From positions 1 through 64,000 of the forward strand of contig NZ_JABMKY010000010.1 of NCBI RefSeq assembly GCF_013204845.1: 64,000 nt of DNA, given 5' to 3'. The position numbers were made by a program, and so were the translations under genes. The DNA is from Paenibacillus qinlingensis. Lineage in GTDB: Bacteria > Bacillota > Bacilli > Paenibacillales > NBRC-103111. The notes under the pieces are model-generated. The model made no database searches. It was given only the letters and a program-made list of their open reading frames with translations, and was not told where the DNA came from. Of this stretch, positions 7,370 to 16,097 are shown in pieces. Positions within the stretch are counted from its first letter, which is position 1. Each line of letters starts with the position of its first letter.

Positions 7370-9214
7370 CTATCGGATCGAGATTTTATAGGTTCGCAGC
7401 CACATATCCACTTGAGCTAAATATGCGAATAACTGCGGCCCTGTCATTAGCTGACCGAACCAAGGGAGGTCGAAATCATTCGACTCCGAACTGGCGAGTG
7501 CGCGAATCTTTTTGACATCGATAAAAGGCAAGATAGGGGATGAAGGGTCATCCAAGATTTCCAATACCCATTTTCTTACGGCAGTTAAATAATTCGGGTT
7601 ATGTGTTTTCGGATATGGACTTTTTTTCCTCGTCAGCACATCTTCAGGCAATACACCTCGTAATGCTTGACGTAATATGCCTTTTTCTCTGTCTCCTGAC
7701 GTTTTGATTTCCCACGGAATGTTCCACACGTACTCAACTAGACGGTGATCGCAGAAAGGGACGCGAACCTCGAGGCCAACGGCCATACTCATGCGGTCTT
7801 TACGATCAAGTAACGTAGGCATGAAACGCGTAATATTCAAATAGGACATTTCTCGCATCCGATTCTGCTGCTTCGTTTCCCCAGCTAAGCGAGGTACCTC
7901 GCTTAAGGCTTGCTGGTATCGATTACTGACGTATTCGACTGGTTTAATCCAATCGACGAAGTCTGGTGCGAGCAGGTCGACCCGATTCGCTAGCTTAAGT
8001 GACCACGGGAATGTGTTCGCTTCTAATGCTTCTGTATTGTGGAACCAAGGATATCCACCGAATATTTCGTCAGCTGCTTCTCCAGAGATCGCAACCGTAG
8101 CTTCTTTCTTGATTTCTCGGCAAAATAAATAGAGAGACCCGTCGACATCGGCCATTCCCGGTGTATCTCGGGCTATTACGGCTGTCTTCAAAGATTCCAC
8201 AAGTTCCGGGGTATCAAATTCAATGTAATGATGCTCGGTTCCTAAATGCTCTGTCATCCTTTTTATCCAAGGTGCGTCCGAGTTCGGTTGGAACAGGTTC
8301 GCTTTGAAATGCTTATCGTTATCTTTGTAGTCCACGGAGAAGGTGTGAAGCGGTCCTTTCCCGCTATCCTTGTAGTGCGTCGCAGCGAGCGCGGTAAGTG
8401 CGCTAGAATCAAGTCCGCCGGAGAGGAGCGTACAGATGGGGACGTCGGATACGAGTTGACGCTCTGAAGTGTCCCGGAGCAATTGCTGCACTTGCGCGGC
8501 AGTACCTGCGATATCATCGGGATGGGAATGGCTTTCGAGCTTCCAGTACGTTCGAATGGATAAGCCATTCCGATCAAAAATAGCAAATTGACCTGGCTTC
8601 AGCTCAGACATGTTGCGATAAATCCCATGTCCTGGCGTTCTAGCCGGTCCGACAGCGAATATTTCTGCAAAGCCTTCAGCACCAACCTCTGCTTTGAAGT
8701 CAGGGTGAGCTAGAATAGCTTTTGGTTCAGAGCCGAATAATAATACACTATCCTGATGGGAATAAAAAAGAGGCTTTACGCCGAGTCTGTCCCGTACTAG
8801 GGTCAGTGACTGCTCTTGGTCATTCCAAGCTGCGAAGGCAAAGATACCGTTCAGACGGTCTATACATGCTTTCCCCCACTCGATAAAGGCAACCAGAAGG
8901 ACTTCAGTATCACACGTTGTTCGAAATTGATGGCCGCGAAGCTCGAGCTCTTTTTTTAACTCAGGGGCATTATAGAGTTCGCCATTATATACGATGGTAT
9001 ACGTATAGTCGCCTTGTTTACGGACCATAGGCTGAGCGCCATTCTCAGGATCCATAACACTTAGACGTCGATGTCCGAGGGCACAATGCTGCGAAATCCA
9101 GGTGCCTGAAGCATCAGGTCCGCGCAGTTGGAGCGTTTCCGTCATATTTTCTAGAATGGACGGGTACCCGGTCAAGTCTTTCCGCCAATCTATCCAACCC
9201 GTTATTCCGCACAT
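7370..9214 (-). CDS. asnB: Asparagine synthetase, glutamine-hydrolysing
   Basis: ATP-dependent amidation of aspartate using glutamine. The chain begins MCGITGW, so Cys2 is the exposed N-terminal nucleophile of the class II glutaminase domain (about 1-210). The synthetase domain follows with the PP-loop LLSGGLDSSALTA, then ISGEAADEIFGGYPWF and MAVGLEVRVPFCDHRLVEY. Start 9214 is set by the invariant Met-Cys and by GAAAGGAAGGAACGTCT before it; the open frame extends further upstream but without biological sense. 614 residues, full length. Single gene, convergent to rdgB. Confidence 0.95.
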   Translation of the reverse strand: MCGITGWIDWRKDLTGYPSILENMTETLQLRGPDASGTWISQHCALGHRRLSVMDPENGAQPMVRKQGDYTYTIVYNGELYNAPELKKELELRGHQFRTTCDTEVLLVAFIEWGKACIDRLNGIFAFAAWNDQEQSLTLVRDRLGVKPLFYSHQDSVLLFGSEPKAILAHPDFKAEVGAEGFAEIFAVGPARTPGHGIYRNMSELKPGQFAIFDRNGLSIRTYWKLESHSHPDDIAGTAAQVQQLLRDTSERQLVSDVPICTLLSGGLDSSALTALAATHYKDSGKGPLHTFSVDYKDNDKHFKANLFQPNSDAPWIKRMTEHLGTEHHYIEFDTPELVESLKTAVIARDTPGMADVDGSLYLFCREIKKEATVAISGEAADEIFGGYPWFHNTEALEANTFPWSLKLANRVDLLAPDFVDWIKPVEYVSNRYQQALSEVPRLAGETKQQNRMREMSYLNITRFMPTLLDRKDRMSMAVGLEVRVPFCDHRLVEYVWNIPWEIKTSGDREKGILRQALRGVLPEDVLTRKKSPYPKTHNPNYLTAVRKWVLEILDDPSSPILPFIDVKKIRALASSESNDFDLPWFGQLMTGPQLFAYLAQVDMWLRTYKISIR

Positions 9215-9391
9215 AGACGTTCCTTCCTTTCTTTTGAAGAGAGCATAATGATAAAGGGTATGCGAATGAAAGGTATTAAATGTCTGTCCAGAACATGACA
9301 AAAGTAAGATGAACCGTGGTTTTTGTGTTTTGTTGACAAGACTGTTACAATCAATCCAAGTACTGCCATTATATAAACGAAGGTGATGACA

Positions 9392-9748
9392 ATGGGAATT
9401 AAATATTCAAGAGCTCAAGTTGATTATTTAGCATCGAAAGAGCACTTTTTGCAAATTAGCACGCAAGCGGATAAACGAATTGAAACTGCAAAACAAGATG
9501 GCGTAGAATTAGGTCAAGCTGAAATGGAAGAAATTATTGAGAAGGTTGGCTTACATCGCGCTTACAATGAACTGATTCAAGCTGAGAACTTATTGATTAA
9601 TTGGACCCAAACAGCAATTAAATCCGAGCCTGAATTTATACAAAATCGCGAAACTTTTGAGTCTTTATACGAAAAAGCACAATCTGATGTTGAATTCAGA
9701 GGTGCAATAATTAATTTGGCTATGCGATTAAATACCGACCTTGCGTGA
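9392..9748 (+). CDS. Conserved small helical protein of unknown function
   Basis: 118 residues, predicted all-helical and soluble, no cysteines, no signal peptide. It is acidic in its second half (EMEEIIEKVG, SEPEFIQNRETFESLYEKAQSDVEF). I do not recognise a family with confidence; the helical YlbF/YmcA-type fold comes to mind but key residues were not identified. Start choice: GAAGGTG precedes ATG 9392 with about 6 nt spacing; ATG 9386 and GTG 9383 are in frame. A TACAAT at about 9341-9346 with a weak -35 could drive it. The gene is divergent from asnB. Confidence 0.65.
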   Translation: MGIKYSRAQVDYLASKEHFLQISTQADKRIETAKQDGVELGQAEMEEIIEKVGLHRAYNELIQAENLLINWTQTAIKSEPEFIQNRETFESLYEKAQSDVEFRGAIINLAMRLNTDLA

Positions 9749-9755
9749 CATTCTA
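9726..9755 (+). promoter_or_regulatory. Possible sigma-G-type promoter for the DUF4023 gene
   Basis: GATTA (9726-9730), 18-bp spacer, CATTCTA (9749-9755). The -10 fits CATXHTA fully and the -35 fits GHATR at four of five positions. It lies at the end of the preceding gene, 40 bp before the start of the small ORF. Confidence 0.4.
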
Positions 9756-9794
9756 TTAGGGTAATGCCATTCTTTATTCAGGAGGCGAGTGCTC

Positions 9795-9908
9795 ATGGAT
9801 AGTCATTTCATTAGCAAGCTGCATGAGAAGCAGAGGAAAGCCGAGAAGAATAAAAGGACACAAGGTGACGGTCATACAGGCAAGAATTTGCCTCACAAGA
9901 TGCACTAA
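9795..9908 (+). CDS. DUF4023 family small protein
   Basis: A 37-residue ORF with AGGAGGCGAGTGCTC before its ATG. The sequence is very hydrophilic: MDSHFISKLHEKQRK, then KNKRTQGDGH, ending in LPHKMH. The pattern (F-x-x-K-L/V-H-E-x-Q, K-x-Q-G-x-G, L-P-x-K) resembles DUF4023 proteins of spore-forming Bacilli, function unknown. A hairpin terminator follows immediately and a sigma-G-like promoter precedes, so it forms its own unit. Forespore expression is inferred from the promoter motif only. Confidence 0.75.
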   Translation: MDSHFISKLHEKQRKAEKNKRTQGDGHTGKNLPHKMH

Positions 9909-9926
9909 CGTCGTTTGGCATGAGCA

Positions 9927-9962
9927 AGAGCCTGTAGGGATACCCCTACAGGCTCTTTGTTA
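9927..9962 (+). terminator. Terminator after the DUF4023 gene
   Basis: AGAGCCTGTAGGG pairs with CCCCTACAGGCTCT around a tiny loop, followed by TTGTTA. Very strong stem, short U-run. Confidence 0.8.
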
Positions 9963-10013
9963 CTCTCTAACATTTATTCTTATTTGATGCCAGACAATAG
10001 GAAACGATAACCA

Positions 10014-10043
10014 GCATAGTCAGTAGTGAAACCCTCCATACTA
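10014..10043 (+). promoter_or_regulatory. Sigma-G/F-type forespore promoter
   Basis: GCATA (10014-10018), an exact 18-bp spacer, CATACTA (10037-10043). This fits the B. subtilis sigma-G consensus GHATR-N18-CATXHTA at every position. The small SASP-like gene starts 40 bp downstream. Confidence 0.7.
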
Positions 10044-10082
10044 AGGTGGCGTTCATTCTATAAATAGAAGGAGTTGCTTACC

Positions 10083-10214
10083 ATGGGTAAAAAGAAAAGT
10101 ATGGGGCAGAAAACACAAAGTGCGATCGATCACTCGAAACAATCATCTCGTATCCAATCGAATCTCGATTCAACGGAGCCTGGACATCATCAACCAAATA
10201 GGCCGTCTGTGTAG
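10083..10214 (+). CDS. Putative minor small acid-soluble spore protein (SspM-like)
   Basis: 43 residues, MGKKKSMGQKTQSAIDHSKQ at the start and HHQPNRPSV at the end; rich in Lys, Gln, Ser and His with no hydrophobic core. The ribosome binding site GAAGGAG lies 9 nt before the ATG, and a consensus sigma-G-type promoter and a downstream hairpin bracket it as a single gene. The QKTxSxAID-like stretch and terminal PNRPS recall B. subtilis SspM as I remember it, so a minor SASP packed in the spore core is the best guess. Could be an unrelated forespore peptide. Confidence 0.65.
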   Translation: MGKKKSMGQKTQSAIDHSKQSSRIQSNLDSTEPGHHQPNRPSV

Positions 10215-10238
10215 GAGTACGAATCTATCCATATCAGC

Positions 10239-10276
10239 ACCCTTGCTTGCAGATGCAGCGGGGTGCTTTTCAATTA
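10239..10276 (+). terminator. Terminator after the SASP-like gene
   Basis: AGCACCC pairs with GGGTGCT, an inner GCT/AGC extends the stem, and TTTTCAATTATAT follows. Confidence 0.7.
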
Positions 10277-10339
10277 TATAGAAATTATATAGAAGCGTTT
10301 ATTGGCCAGGCCAGGCTAAGGTTAGGGAAAGTAAATCAT

Positions 10340-11194
10340 TTAAATGGAGGATGCCAAATGTTCCGTGGTCGAAGCGATATGATCATAAGCTTTCTTTAAT
10401 TGTTCAATAGAATGGGTGTTGACGGAAATTTGCTGTGTAATATCTTCAATGTGTTGAATCATTGATGTTACTGATGTTGATATATCAGTTAGCTGATCGG
10501 ATATATCTTGGGCAGAATCTTTGCTAGAAGCCGCCATTTTCCTAATTTCATTTGCAACTACCTCAAAGCCGCGTCCAATATCGCCTGCACGAGCAGCTTC
10601 AATTGCGGCATTCAGGCCCAATAGATGGGACTGAGAAGCGATTTCTTTGACAATCGTGGTTACGGATTGGATGCTTTTGACTTGCTTATCAACTGTAGAA
10701 GATTCCTTACTCATCTCCGACATATGCGTTACAATCACTTTCGAAGCTTCTAATACGTCATCGGTGTTGGCAGTAATCTTCTCTACCATAGCTTTCAGAT
10801 CTGAAGTACTCTGTTGTAGAACAGTTTCACGTCTCGTGACATCCGTAGCGATCTTGATAATTGCATCCACGTGGCCTTCGTTGTAGACAGGCATGTAAGT
10901 CGCTTCAAGCGTTAGTCTGCCTCCGCCTTTAGTAACCCGAATAATTTTATCCTGAAAGGCTTTACCTCTACGTAAATCTTTCCAAAGAGTATCATACGCT
11001 GAACTGGAAGCAAATTCAGGTAAACAAAACTTGCTATGATGAAAGCCAATAATTTCTTCAACCGAATATCCCATGGCAGAAGTGAAAAGTGAATTTGCCC
11101 ATGTTACATAGCCGCTCGTGTCAAACATAATCATAGCTAGATGGCTTTGTATAGATAATAAAATTTCTGAATGGTGCTTCGTTGTATCTTGCAT
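10340..11194 (-). CDS. Soluble PAS-domain methyl-accepting chemotaxis-like protein
   Basis: 284 residues without transmembrane segments. An N-terminal PAS domain (about 12-125: FDTSGYVTWANSLFTSAMGY, VEEIIGFHH, then a PAC-like TDVTRRE) is joined to a short MCP signalling domain. The kinase-contact tip is intact (SHLLGLNAAIEAARAGDIGRG broken over the conserved hairpin, then FEVVANEIRKMA). It probably feeds CheA-CheW with an energy or redox signal, as in Aer-like soluble receptors; ligand unknown. On the minus strand TAAA-N15-GTCGAATAT (11310-11283) loosely resembles a sigma-D promoter (TAAA-N15-GCCGATAT), which would fit a motility regulon. Intergenic 11195-11360 otherwise holds nothing clear. 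Confidence 0.85.
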   Translation of the reverse strand: MQDTTKHHSEILLSIQSHLAMIMFDTSGYVTWANSLFTSAMGYSVEEIIGFHHSKFCLPEFASSSAYDTLWKDLRRGKAFQDKIIRVTKGGGRLTLEATYMPVYNEGHVDAIIKIATDVTRRETVLQQSTSDLKAMVEKITANTDDVLEASKVIVTHMSEMSKESSTVDKQVKSIQSVTTIVKEIASQSHLLGLNAAIEAARAGDIGRGFEVVANEIRKMAASSKDSAQDISDQLTDISTSVTSMIQHIEDITQQISVNTHSIEQLKKAYDHIASTTEHLASSI

Positions 11195-11361
11195 CCGGCT
11201 CTCTCCTCTAAGTTTATAAGTAACTTAGCTAATTCTGAGTTGTTAACATGTGCTATATCATATTTTAACCTAAAAAAAGAGAATATTCGACAAAATTTGC
11301 GGCGGATTTACAACATATTCTAAACATCCGATGTTAAAAATTTTATAAGTCTATAACAAAC

Positions 11362-11394
11362 AAAAGGCCGCGCAATTGCGCGGCCTTTTGTTTT
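11362..11394 (-). terminator. Terminator of the tRNA-Arg gene
   Basis: Perfect palindrome CAAAAGGCCGCGC-AATT-GCGCGGCCTTTTG just downstream of the tRNA on the minus strand, continuing TTTGTTA. Confidence 0.85.
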
Positions 11395-11402
11395 AAAATT
11401 GA

Positions 11403-11476
11403 CGTCCCAGGAGGGATTCGAACCCCCGACCGCACGCTTAGAAGGCGTGTGCTCTATCCAGCTGAGCTACTGAGAC
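11403..11476 (-). tRNA. tRNA-Arg (anticodon UCU)
   Basis: Read on the minus strand: acceptor GTCTCAG pairs with CTGGGAC (one G-U), D arm GCTC...GAGC, anticodon stem CACGC/GCGTG with loop CTTCTAA giving anticodon TCT, T arm GGGGG-TTCGAAT-CCCTC, discriminator G. The 3' CCA is not encoded. 74 nt. It reads AGA/AGG arginine codons. Isolated, with its own promoter and terminator. Confidence 0.95.
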
Positions 11477-11527
11477 CTATGACACTTCTTACCGCCTGGA
11501 CGAGATCCGTTTGGCGAAGCAAGAGTT

Positions 11528-11556
11528 AATATATCATAACGTATAATGCGAGTCAA
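11528..11556 (-). promoter_or_regulatory. Sigma-A promoter of tRNA-Arg
   Basis: On the minus strand TTGACT (11556-11551), 17-bp spacer, TATATT (11533-11528), about 50 bp before the mature tRNA 5' end. Confidence 0.75.
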
Positions 11557-11629
11557 CTTCATTTTTAAATATTTTTGCAATCATTTGGATGATAGAGTAA
11601 ACTGGCACAAGCGAGACCCATGAACAGAG

Positions 11630-12550
11630 GTGATCCCTATATCAGATCCTAAACCCAATAATGTCATCCTTTTTCCTAAAACAGAGCAGTTCTATGAAGA
11701 TGAGCTAACGAAACTTCTGCGCTCCGAACAGTATAAAGAAGCACTGGAGATACTTACTTTCTTGCTCCAATTTCCTAGTGTCGATGCGAATAAATCTGAT
11801 CAATGGGAAGCTTTGCGCCACTGGCTGCTCACCATGTTCCCAGAAACGATGTTTTCATCATCCGTGACAGAAGAAGAGGATTCGGAGGAAGAATCCGACC
11901 TTTTGCGCCAGTATATCCATGATAAATCAGCTTCAGATGATGGTGCTTTTGTGACGAAGCTTCAACACATGCTGCAAGAAGGTTCCCTAGAGGGACAAGT
12001 AAGTGCATTGGAGCAGCTAGCTTTTATCGAGCAACCTGAGGTGAGTGAATTTGTAAAGACGTGGCTTTGTGAAAAGCCGAGACATCCTCATCTTCAATTC
12101 AAAGCGTTACAGACCCTTAAGCAGATGGGGGAGCACGGATTCATTGAGTTTCCCAAGAATGGTCAAACAATTCTCGTCGAAATTGATGAGACGCCGCTTA
12201 CTGCGGAGGATTTTCCATTGCGAATTCGTGATATGATTCGTAGAGTCGGGGACATTAGTGAAATAAGCCAGCCTGACTTTGTGTATTTCGCAACTCAGAC
12301 TTGGCAGGAGTTTCTTGCCTACGCATATGGCACTTCGATTTACACGGAGCTGCTAAGGGCAGAAGAAAGCGCGGTAGACGTGTGGGCCTCTGCGCTGCAT
12401 GCGATTTTGCAAGACAAATTATTTGGTACGGTTGATCGAGATGAGCTGTTAGAGACATATGGAATCGTGGATGCGATGACGCTGCAGTGGAAGCGTGCGC
12501 ACAACGTGCTGACCGCTTTTGTAAAGCAATTTAGCCCAGATCCTGGCTAA
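11630..12550 (+). CDS. YsoA-like helical repeat protein upstream of tig
   Basis: About 306 residues, soluble, acidic (an EEEDSEEES run near 80). Helical pairs such as KEALEILTFLLQFP and GQVSALEQLAFIEQPEVSEFVKTWL suggest TPR/HEAT-like repeats. It sits exactly where B. subtilis has ysoA, a TPR protein of unknown function before tig, so an orthologue is likely. The start is unclear: the frame opens with GTG at 11630, but the good Shine-Dalgarno AGAGGTGAT covers that codon and points downstream to an ATA at 11639. An ATG at 11620 opens a different frame that stops after ten codons. Confidence is in the gene, not in its first residues. Confidence 0.8.
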   Translation: MIPISDPKPNNVILFPKTEQFYEDELTKLLRSEQYKEALEILTFLLQFPSVDANKSDQWEALRHWLLTMFPETMFSSSVTEEEDSEEESDLLRQYIHDKSASDDGAFVTKLQHMLQEGSLEGQVSALEQLAFIEQPEVSEFVKTWLCEKPRHPHLQFKALQTLKQMGEHGFIEFPKNGQTILVEIDETPLTAEDFPLRIRDMIRRVGDISEISQPDFVYFATQTWQEFLAYAYGTSIYTELLRAEESAVDVWASALHAILQDKLFGTVDRDELLETYGIVDAMTLQWKRAHNVLTAFVKQFSPDPG

Positions 12551-12563
12551 GAACAAAGCTCGC

Positions 12564-12591
12564 TTGAAATGAGAATGTTATATGGTATAAT
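12564..12591 (+). promoter_or_regulatory. Sigma-A promoter of tig
   Basis: TTGAAA (12564-12569), 16-bp spacer, TATAAT (12586-12591), about 70 bp before the tig start. Confidence 0.65.
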
Positions 12592-12660
12592 AGAATGGTT
12601 ATAATGAGCTTAACGTGAAAAATATATGTCATGGTACATTTTTGGAGGGGAAGGCATAAA

Positions 12661-13962
12661 ATGAAAGCAAGTTGGGAAAAAATAGAGAAGAACGTTGGCG
12701 TTCTTGAAGTTGAAGTTGGGGCAGAACGTGTAGCAGATGCTTTGGATAAAGCATTTAAAAAGGTATCAGCGAAAGTGAATGTTCCAGGATTCCGTAAAGG
12801 GAAAGTGCCACGTTCAATCTTTGAAGCTAAATTCGGTGTTGAAAGCTTGTATCAAGATGCACTAGATATCATTTTGCCAGAAGTTTACGTTGAAGCGATT
12901 GAAGAGGTTAAAATCGAGCCTGTAGATCGTCCAGAAGTAGATGTTGAGCAATTTGGTAAAGGTCAAGTCTTGAAATTCAAAGCTAAAGTAACAGTTAAAC
13001 CTGAAGTAGCGCTTGGTGACTACAAAGGTATCGAAGTAGAAGCGGTTAACGCTTCTGTGTCTGAAGAAGAATTGAATGAAGAGCTTGCACGTTTGCAACA
13101 ACGTCATGCTGAATTGGTTGTTCTTGAAGAAGGACAAGCTGCTAACGGGGATGTCGTTATCATCGATTTCGAAGGATTCGTTGATGAAGAAGCTTTCGAA
13201 GGCGGTAAAGCGGAGAAGTATTCCCTTGAGCTTGGATCCAACTCATTCATCCCAGGCTTCGAAGAGCAACTTGTTGGACTTGGTAAGGACGAAGAGAAAG
13301 AAGTTAACGTTAGCTTCCCTGAAAACTACCATTCCGAAGATCTGAAAGGCAAAGCAGCTGTGTTTAAAGTGAAACTTCACGATATCAAACGCAAAAACCT
13401 GCCTGAGCTTGACGATGAGTTCGCAAAAGACGTAAGTGAGTTCGATACACTTGTTGAGTACAAAGAAGAGCTTCAAAAACGTTTGCAAGAACGTAAAGAA
13501 AAAGATTCCGAAGCTGCACTTGAAACTGCAGTTGTTGAGAAAGCCGCTGCTAACGCAGATGTTGAAATTCCAGGTTCGATGGTTGAAGCTGAGCTTGATA
13601 TCATGGTAAAAGAATTCGAAAGACGTCTTCGCTCCCAAGGCATGACGCTTGAGATCTACTACCAGTTCTCCGGTCAAAACGAGAGCGCATTGAAAGAACA
13701 AATGAAAGAAGATGCTGAGAAGCGTGTTCGTAACAACCTTGTTCTTGAAGCTATCGCAGCTGCAGAAAAAATCACAGTTTCCGACGAAGAAGTTGACGCG
13801 GAACTTGAGAAATATGCACCGTCTTACCAAAAATCAACAGCTGAACTTCGTGAGCTGTTTGCTTCCAACGGATCTCTTGAAGGTCTTAGCAATGATCTAG
13901 TAATCAGAAAAACGGTTGATTTCTTGCTTCAAAATAGCAAGCATGTTTCCGCAGCCGTGTAA
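12661..13962 (+). CDS. tig: Trigger factor, ribosome-bound chaperone
   Basis: 433 residues in the usual three domains. The N-terminal ribosome-docking part contains GFRKGKVPR (about 43-51). The FKBP-type peptidyl-prolyl isomerase domain spans about 155-245 ([42 protein letters not shown]). The rest is the helical substrate-cradling domain. It binds near the ribosomal exit tunnel and shields nascent chains. Start at 12661 follows GGAGGGGAAGGCATAAA; an upstream in-frame extension to 12631 is unlikely. Codon use is strongly optimised (highly expressed). Own promoter and terminator. Confidence 0.96.
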   Translation: MKASWEKIEKNVGVLEVEVGAERVADALDKAFKKVSAKVNVPGFRKGKVPRSIFEAKFGVESLYQDALDIILPEVYVEAIEEVKIEPVDRPEVDVEQFGKGQVLKFKAKVTVKPEVALGDYKGIEVEAVNASVSEEELNEELARLQQRHAELVVLEEGQAANGDVVIIDFEGFVDEEAFEGGKAEKYSLELGSNSFIPGFEEQLVGLGKDEEKEVNVSFPENYHSEDLKGKAAVFKVKLHDIKRKNLPELDDEFAKDVSEFDTLVEYKEELQKRLQERKEKDSEAALETAVVEKAAANADVEIPGSMVEAELDIMVKEFERRLRSQGMTLEIYYQFSGQNESALKEQMKEDAEKRVRNNLVLEAIAAAEKITVSDEEVDAELEKYAPSYQKSTAELRELFASNGSLEGLSNDLVIRKTVDFLLQNSKHVSAAV

Positions 13963-13975
13963 ATAAGGTAAGTAA

Positions 13976-14012
13976 AAGGCACGTACGTAAGCAACGTGCC
14001 TTTCTTTTACCC
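13976..14012 (+). terminator. Terminator after tig
   Basis: AAAGGCACGT pairs with ACGTGCCTTT, then CTTTT. Confidence 0.8.
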
Positions 14013-14158
14013 TAATTTACGTCTAAACGCCTTAGTACATACGTATTACCGCTTACATAGCTGATTTCAGAAAAATGACATTGTTGTTCAATCGTGTTAA
14101 ACTGTAATTGAATCTCAAGTGAGATAACATGGCGCTTGCCGCAAAAGGAGTTGGTACA

Positions 14159-14749
14159 ATGAGTCTTATTCCTATGGTTGTAGAACAAGAGGCTCGTGGG
14201 GAGCGTTCCTACGATATCTACTCGCGTTTACTTAAGGACCGCATAATCTTCATCGGGACCGCTATTGATGACGATGTGGCTAATTTGGTCATTGCCCAGC
14301 TGCTCTTTTTATCCGCCCAGGACCCTGAAAAAGATATTCACTTATATATCAACTCACCTGGTGGGTCTGTTACGGCTGGAATGGGTATCTTCGATACCAT
14401 GCAGTTTATTAAACCAGATGTATCTACGATTTGTGTAGGTATGGCTGCAAGTATGGGTTCTTTGCTGTTAACGGCAGGAGCCAAAGGTAAGCGATACGCG
14501 CTGCCGAATGCAGAAGTAATGATTCACCAACCGCTCGGCGGTGTTAGAGGTCAAGCAACCGATATCAAAATCCATGCGGATTGGATTATCAAGACCAAGA
14601 ATAAACTCAACCAGATTTACGTGGACCGAACGGGACAGCCGCTTGAAAAGATCGAAAGAGACACCGACCGGGATAACTTTATGAGCGCTGATGAAGCGAA
14701 GGCATACGGGTTAATCGACGAGGTTATCACTCGAAACGACTTGAAATAA
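14159..14749 (+). CDS. clpP: ATP-dependent Clp protease proteolytic subunit
   Basis: Serine peptidase forming the two-ring degradation chamber with ClpX or ClpC. 196 residues with catalytic Ser98 in GMAASMGS, His123 in MIHQPLGG and the Asp in the [14 protein letters not shown] region. [18 protein letters not shown] is the substrate strand. The ATG at 14159 is set by AAAGGAG upstream and by alignment; the open frame extends to 14129 without support. In B. subtilis clpP lies elsewhere, but here it sits between tig and clpX as in many other bacteria, 12 bp before clpX. I saw no clear CtsR box upstream. Confidence 0.96.
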   Translation: MSLIPMVVEQEARGERSYDIYSRLLKDRIIFIGTAIDDDVANLVIAQLLFLSAQDPEKDIHLYINSPGGSVTAGMGIFDTMQFIKPDVSTICVGMAASMGSLLLTAGAKGKRYALPNAEVMIHQPLGGVRGQATDIKIHADWIIKTKNKLNQIYVDRTGQPLEKIERDTDRDNFMSADEAKAYGLIDEVITRNDLK

Positions 14750-14761
14750 AGGAGTGATCCC

Positions 14762-16030
14762 ATGTTTAAATTTAACGATGAAAAAGGCCAACTCAAATGT
14801 TCCTTTTGTGGAAAATCCCAGGACCAAGTTCGTAAACTTGTTGCCGGACCGGGAGTTTACATTTGTGATGAATGTATAGAGCTTTGTACGGAGATTGTGG
14901 AAGAAGAATTAGGGCATGAAGAAGAGCTGGATCTGAAAGATGTTCCGAAACCTAAGGAAATTCGCAATATTTTGGACCAATATGTGATTGGGCAAGAACA
15001 AGCGAAGAAATCCTTGGCTGTTGCCGTGTATAACCACTACAAACGGATCAACTCGCAGAACAAGCTTGAAGATGTTGAACTTCAAAAAAGTAATATCGTC
15101 CTTCTAGGACCAACAGGTAGTGGTAAAACACTTCTTGCGCAAACACTTGCGAAAATTTTGAATGTGCCTTTTGCAATTGCAGACGCAACTTCGTTGACAG
15201 AAGCTGGTTACGTAGGGGAAGATGTCGAGAACATCTTGCTCAAATTGATCCAAGCGGCTGATTACGATGTTGAAAAAGCAGAGCGCGGCATTATCTATAT
15301 CGATGAGATTGATAAAGTTGCACGTAAATCCGAGAATCCATCCATTACACGCGATGTTTCCGGTGAAGGTGTACAACAAGCTCTTCTCAAAATTCTTGAA
15401 GGCACAGTAGCTTCCGTACCTCCACAAGGTGGACGTAAGCATCCGCATCAAGAATTCATTCAAATCGACACAACGAATATTCTCTTTATTTGTGGTGGAG
15501 CTTTTGATGGTTTAGAGCAAATTATCAAGCGCAGAATCGGTAAAAAAGTAATTGGTTTTAGCACAGATGGCATGAAAGTTGACTTGAAACCAGGTGAATA
15601 CCTATCTATGGTCCTTCCTGAGGATCTATTGAGATTCGGTTTGATTCCGGAGTTCGTAGGTCGTTTACCGGTTATTTCAACACTAGAGCCGCTTGATGAA
15701 GCAGCGCTTGTGCGTATTCTTTCCGAACCTAAGAATGCACTCGTGAAGCAATATCAGAAGATGCTCGAAATGGATAACGTTTCGCTTGAATTTGATGCAG
15801 AAGCACTCGATGCGATTGCCAAAGAAGCGATTAAACGGAACACCGGTGCTCGTGGTCTAAGAGCCATCATTGAAAGCATTATGCTTGATGTGATGTTTGA
15901 AGTTCCTTCAAGAACAGATGTATCGTCTTGTGTCGTTTCCAAAGAAACGGTACAAAACAAGATTACGCCTGTTCTGACAACTAAAGAAGGCGTACAGCCG
16001 TCTGGTAAGAAGAAGGAAGAAAGTGCTTAA
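14762..16030 (+). CDS. clpX: ATP-dependent Clp protease ATP-binding subunit
   Basis: AAA+ unfoldase that feeds ClpP. The N-terminal zinc domain has C13, C16, C35 and C38. Walker A is GPTGSGKT (116-123), Walker B IIYIDEID, the sensor/arginine-finger region [11 protein letters not shown], and IGFSTD is the ClpP-docking loop. 422 residues, full length. AAAGGAGTGATCCC precedes the ATG. Close spacing to clpP implies cotranscription and balanced synthesis. Confidence 0.97.
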   Translation: MFKFNDEKGQLKCSFCGKSQDQVRKLVAGPGVYICDECIELCTEIVEEELGHEEELDLKDVPKPKEIRNILDQYVIGQEQAKKSLAVAVYNHYKRINSQNKLEDVELQKSNIVLLGPTGSGKTLLAQTLAKILNVPFAIADATSLTEAGYVGEDVENILLKLIQAADYDVEKAERGIIYIDEIDKVARKSENPSITRDVSGEGVQQALLKILEGTVASVPPQGGRKHPHQEFIQIDTTNILFICGGAFDGLEQIIKRRIGKKVIGFSTDGMKVDLKPGEYLSMVLPEDLLRFGLIPEFVGRLPVISTLEPLDEAALVRILSEPKNALVKQYQKMLEMDNVSLEFDAEALDAIAKEAIKRNTGARGLRAIIESIMLDVMFEVPSRTDVSSCVVSKETVQNKITPVLTTKEGVQPSGKKKEESA

Positions 16031-16097
16031 CCTATAATTTTATAAATGAACAGACAGCCTCCAATCCGATTTCCATTTCTGGGAATTGGAGCGGAGG

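Noticed and set aside
9333-9346. TTGACA followed by TACAAT before the 9392 gene
   Set aside because: Spacing of about seven bases is far too short for one sigma-A promoter; only the TACAAT may be real.
13243-13830. 195-codon Phe/Cys-rich minus-strand frame within tig
   Set aside because: Antisense of a highly biased gene; the GAA/AAA codons of tig read as TTC/TTT.
14080-14158. CtsR or CIRCE operator before clpP
   Set aside because: No heptad repeat or CIRCE inverted repeat could be found by eye.
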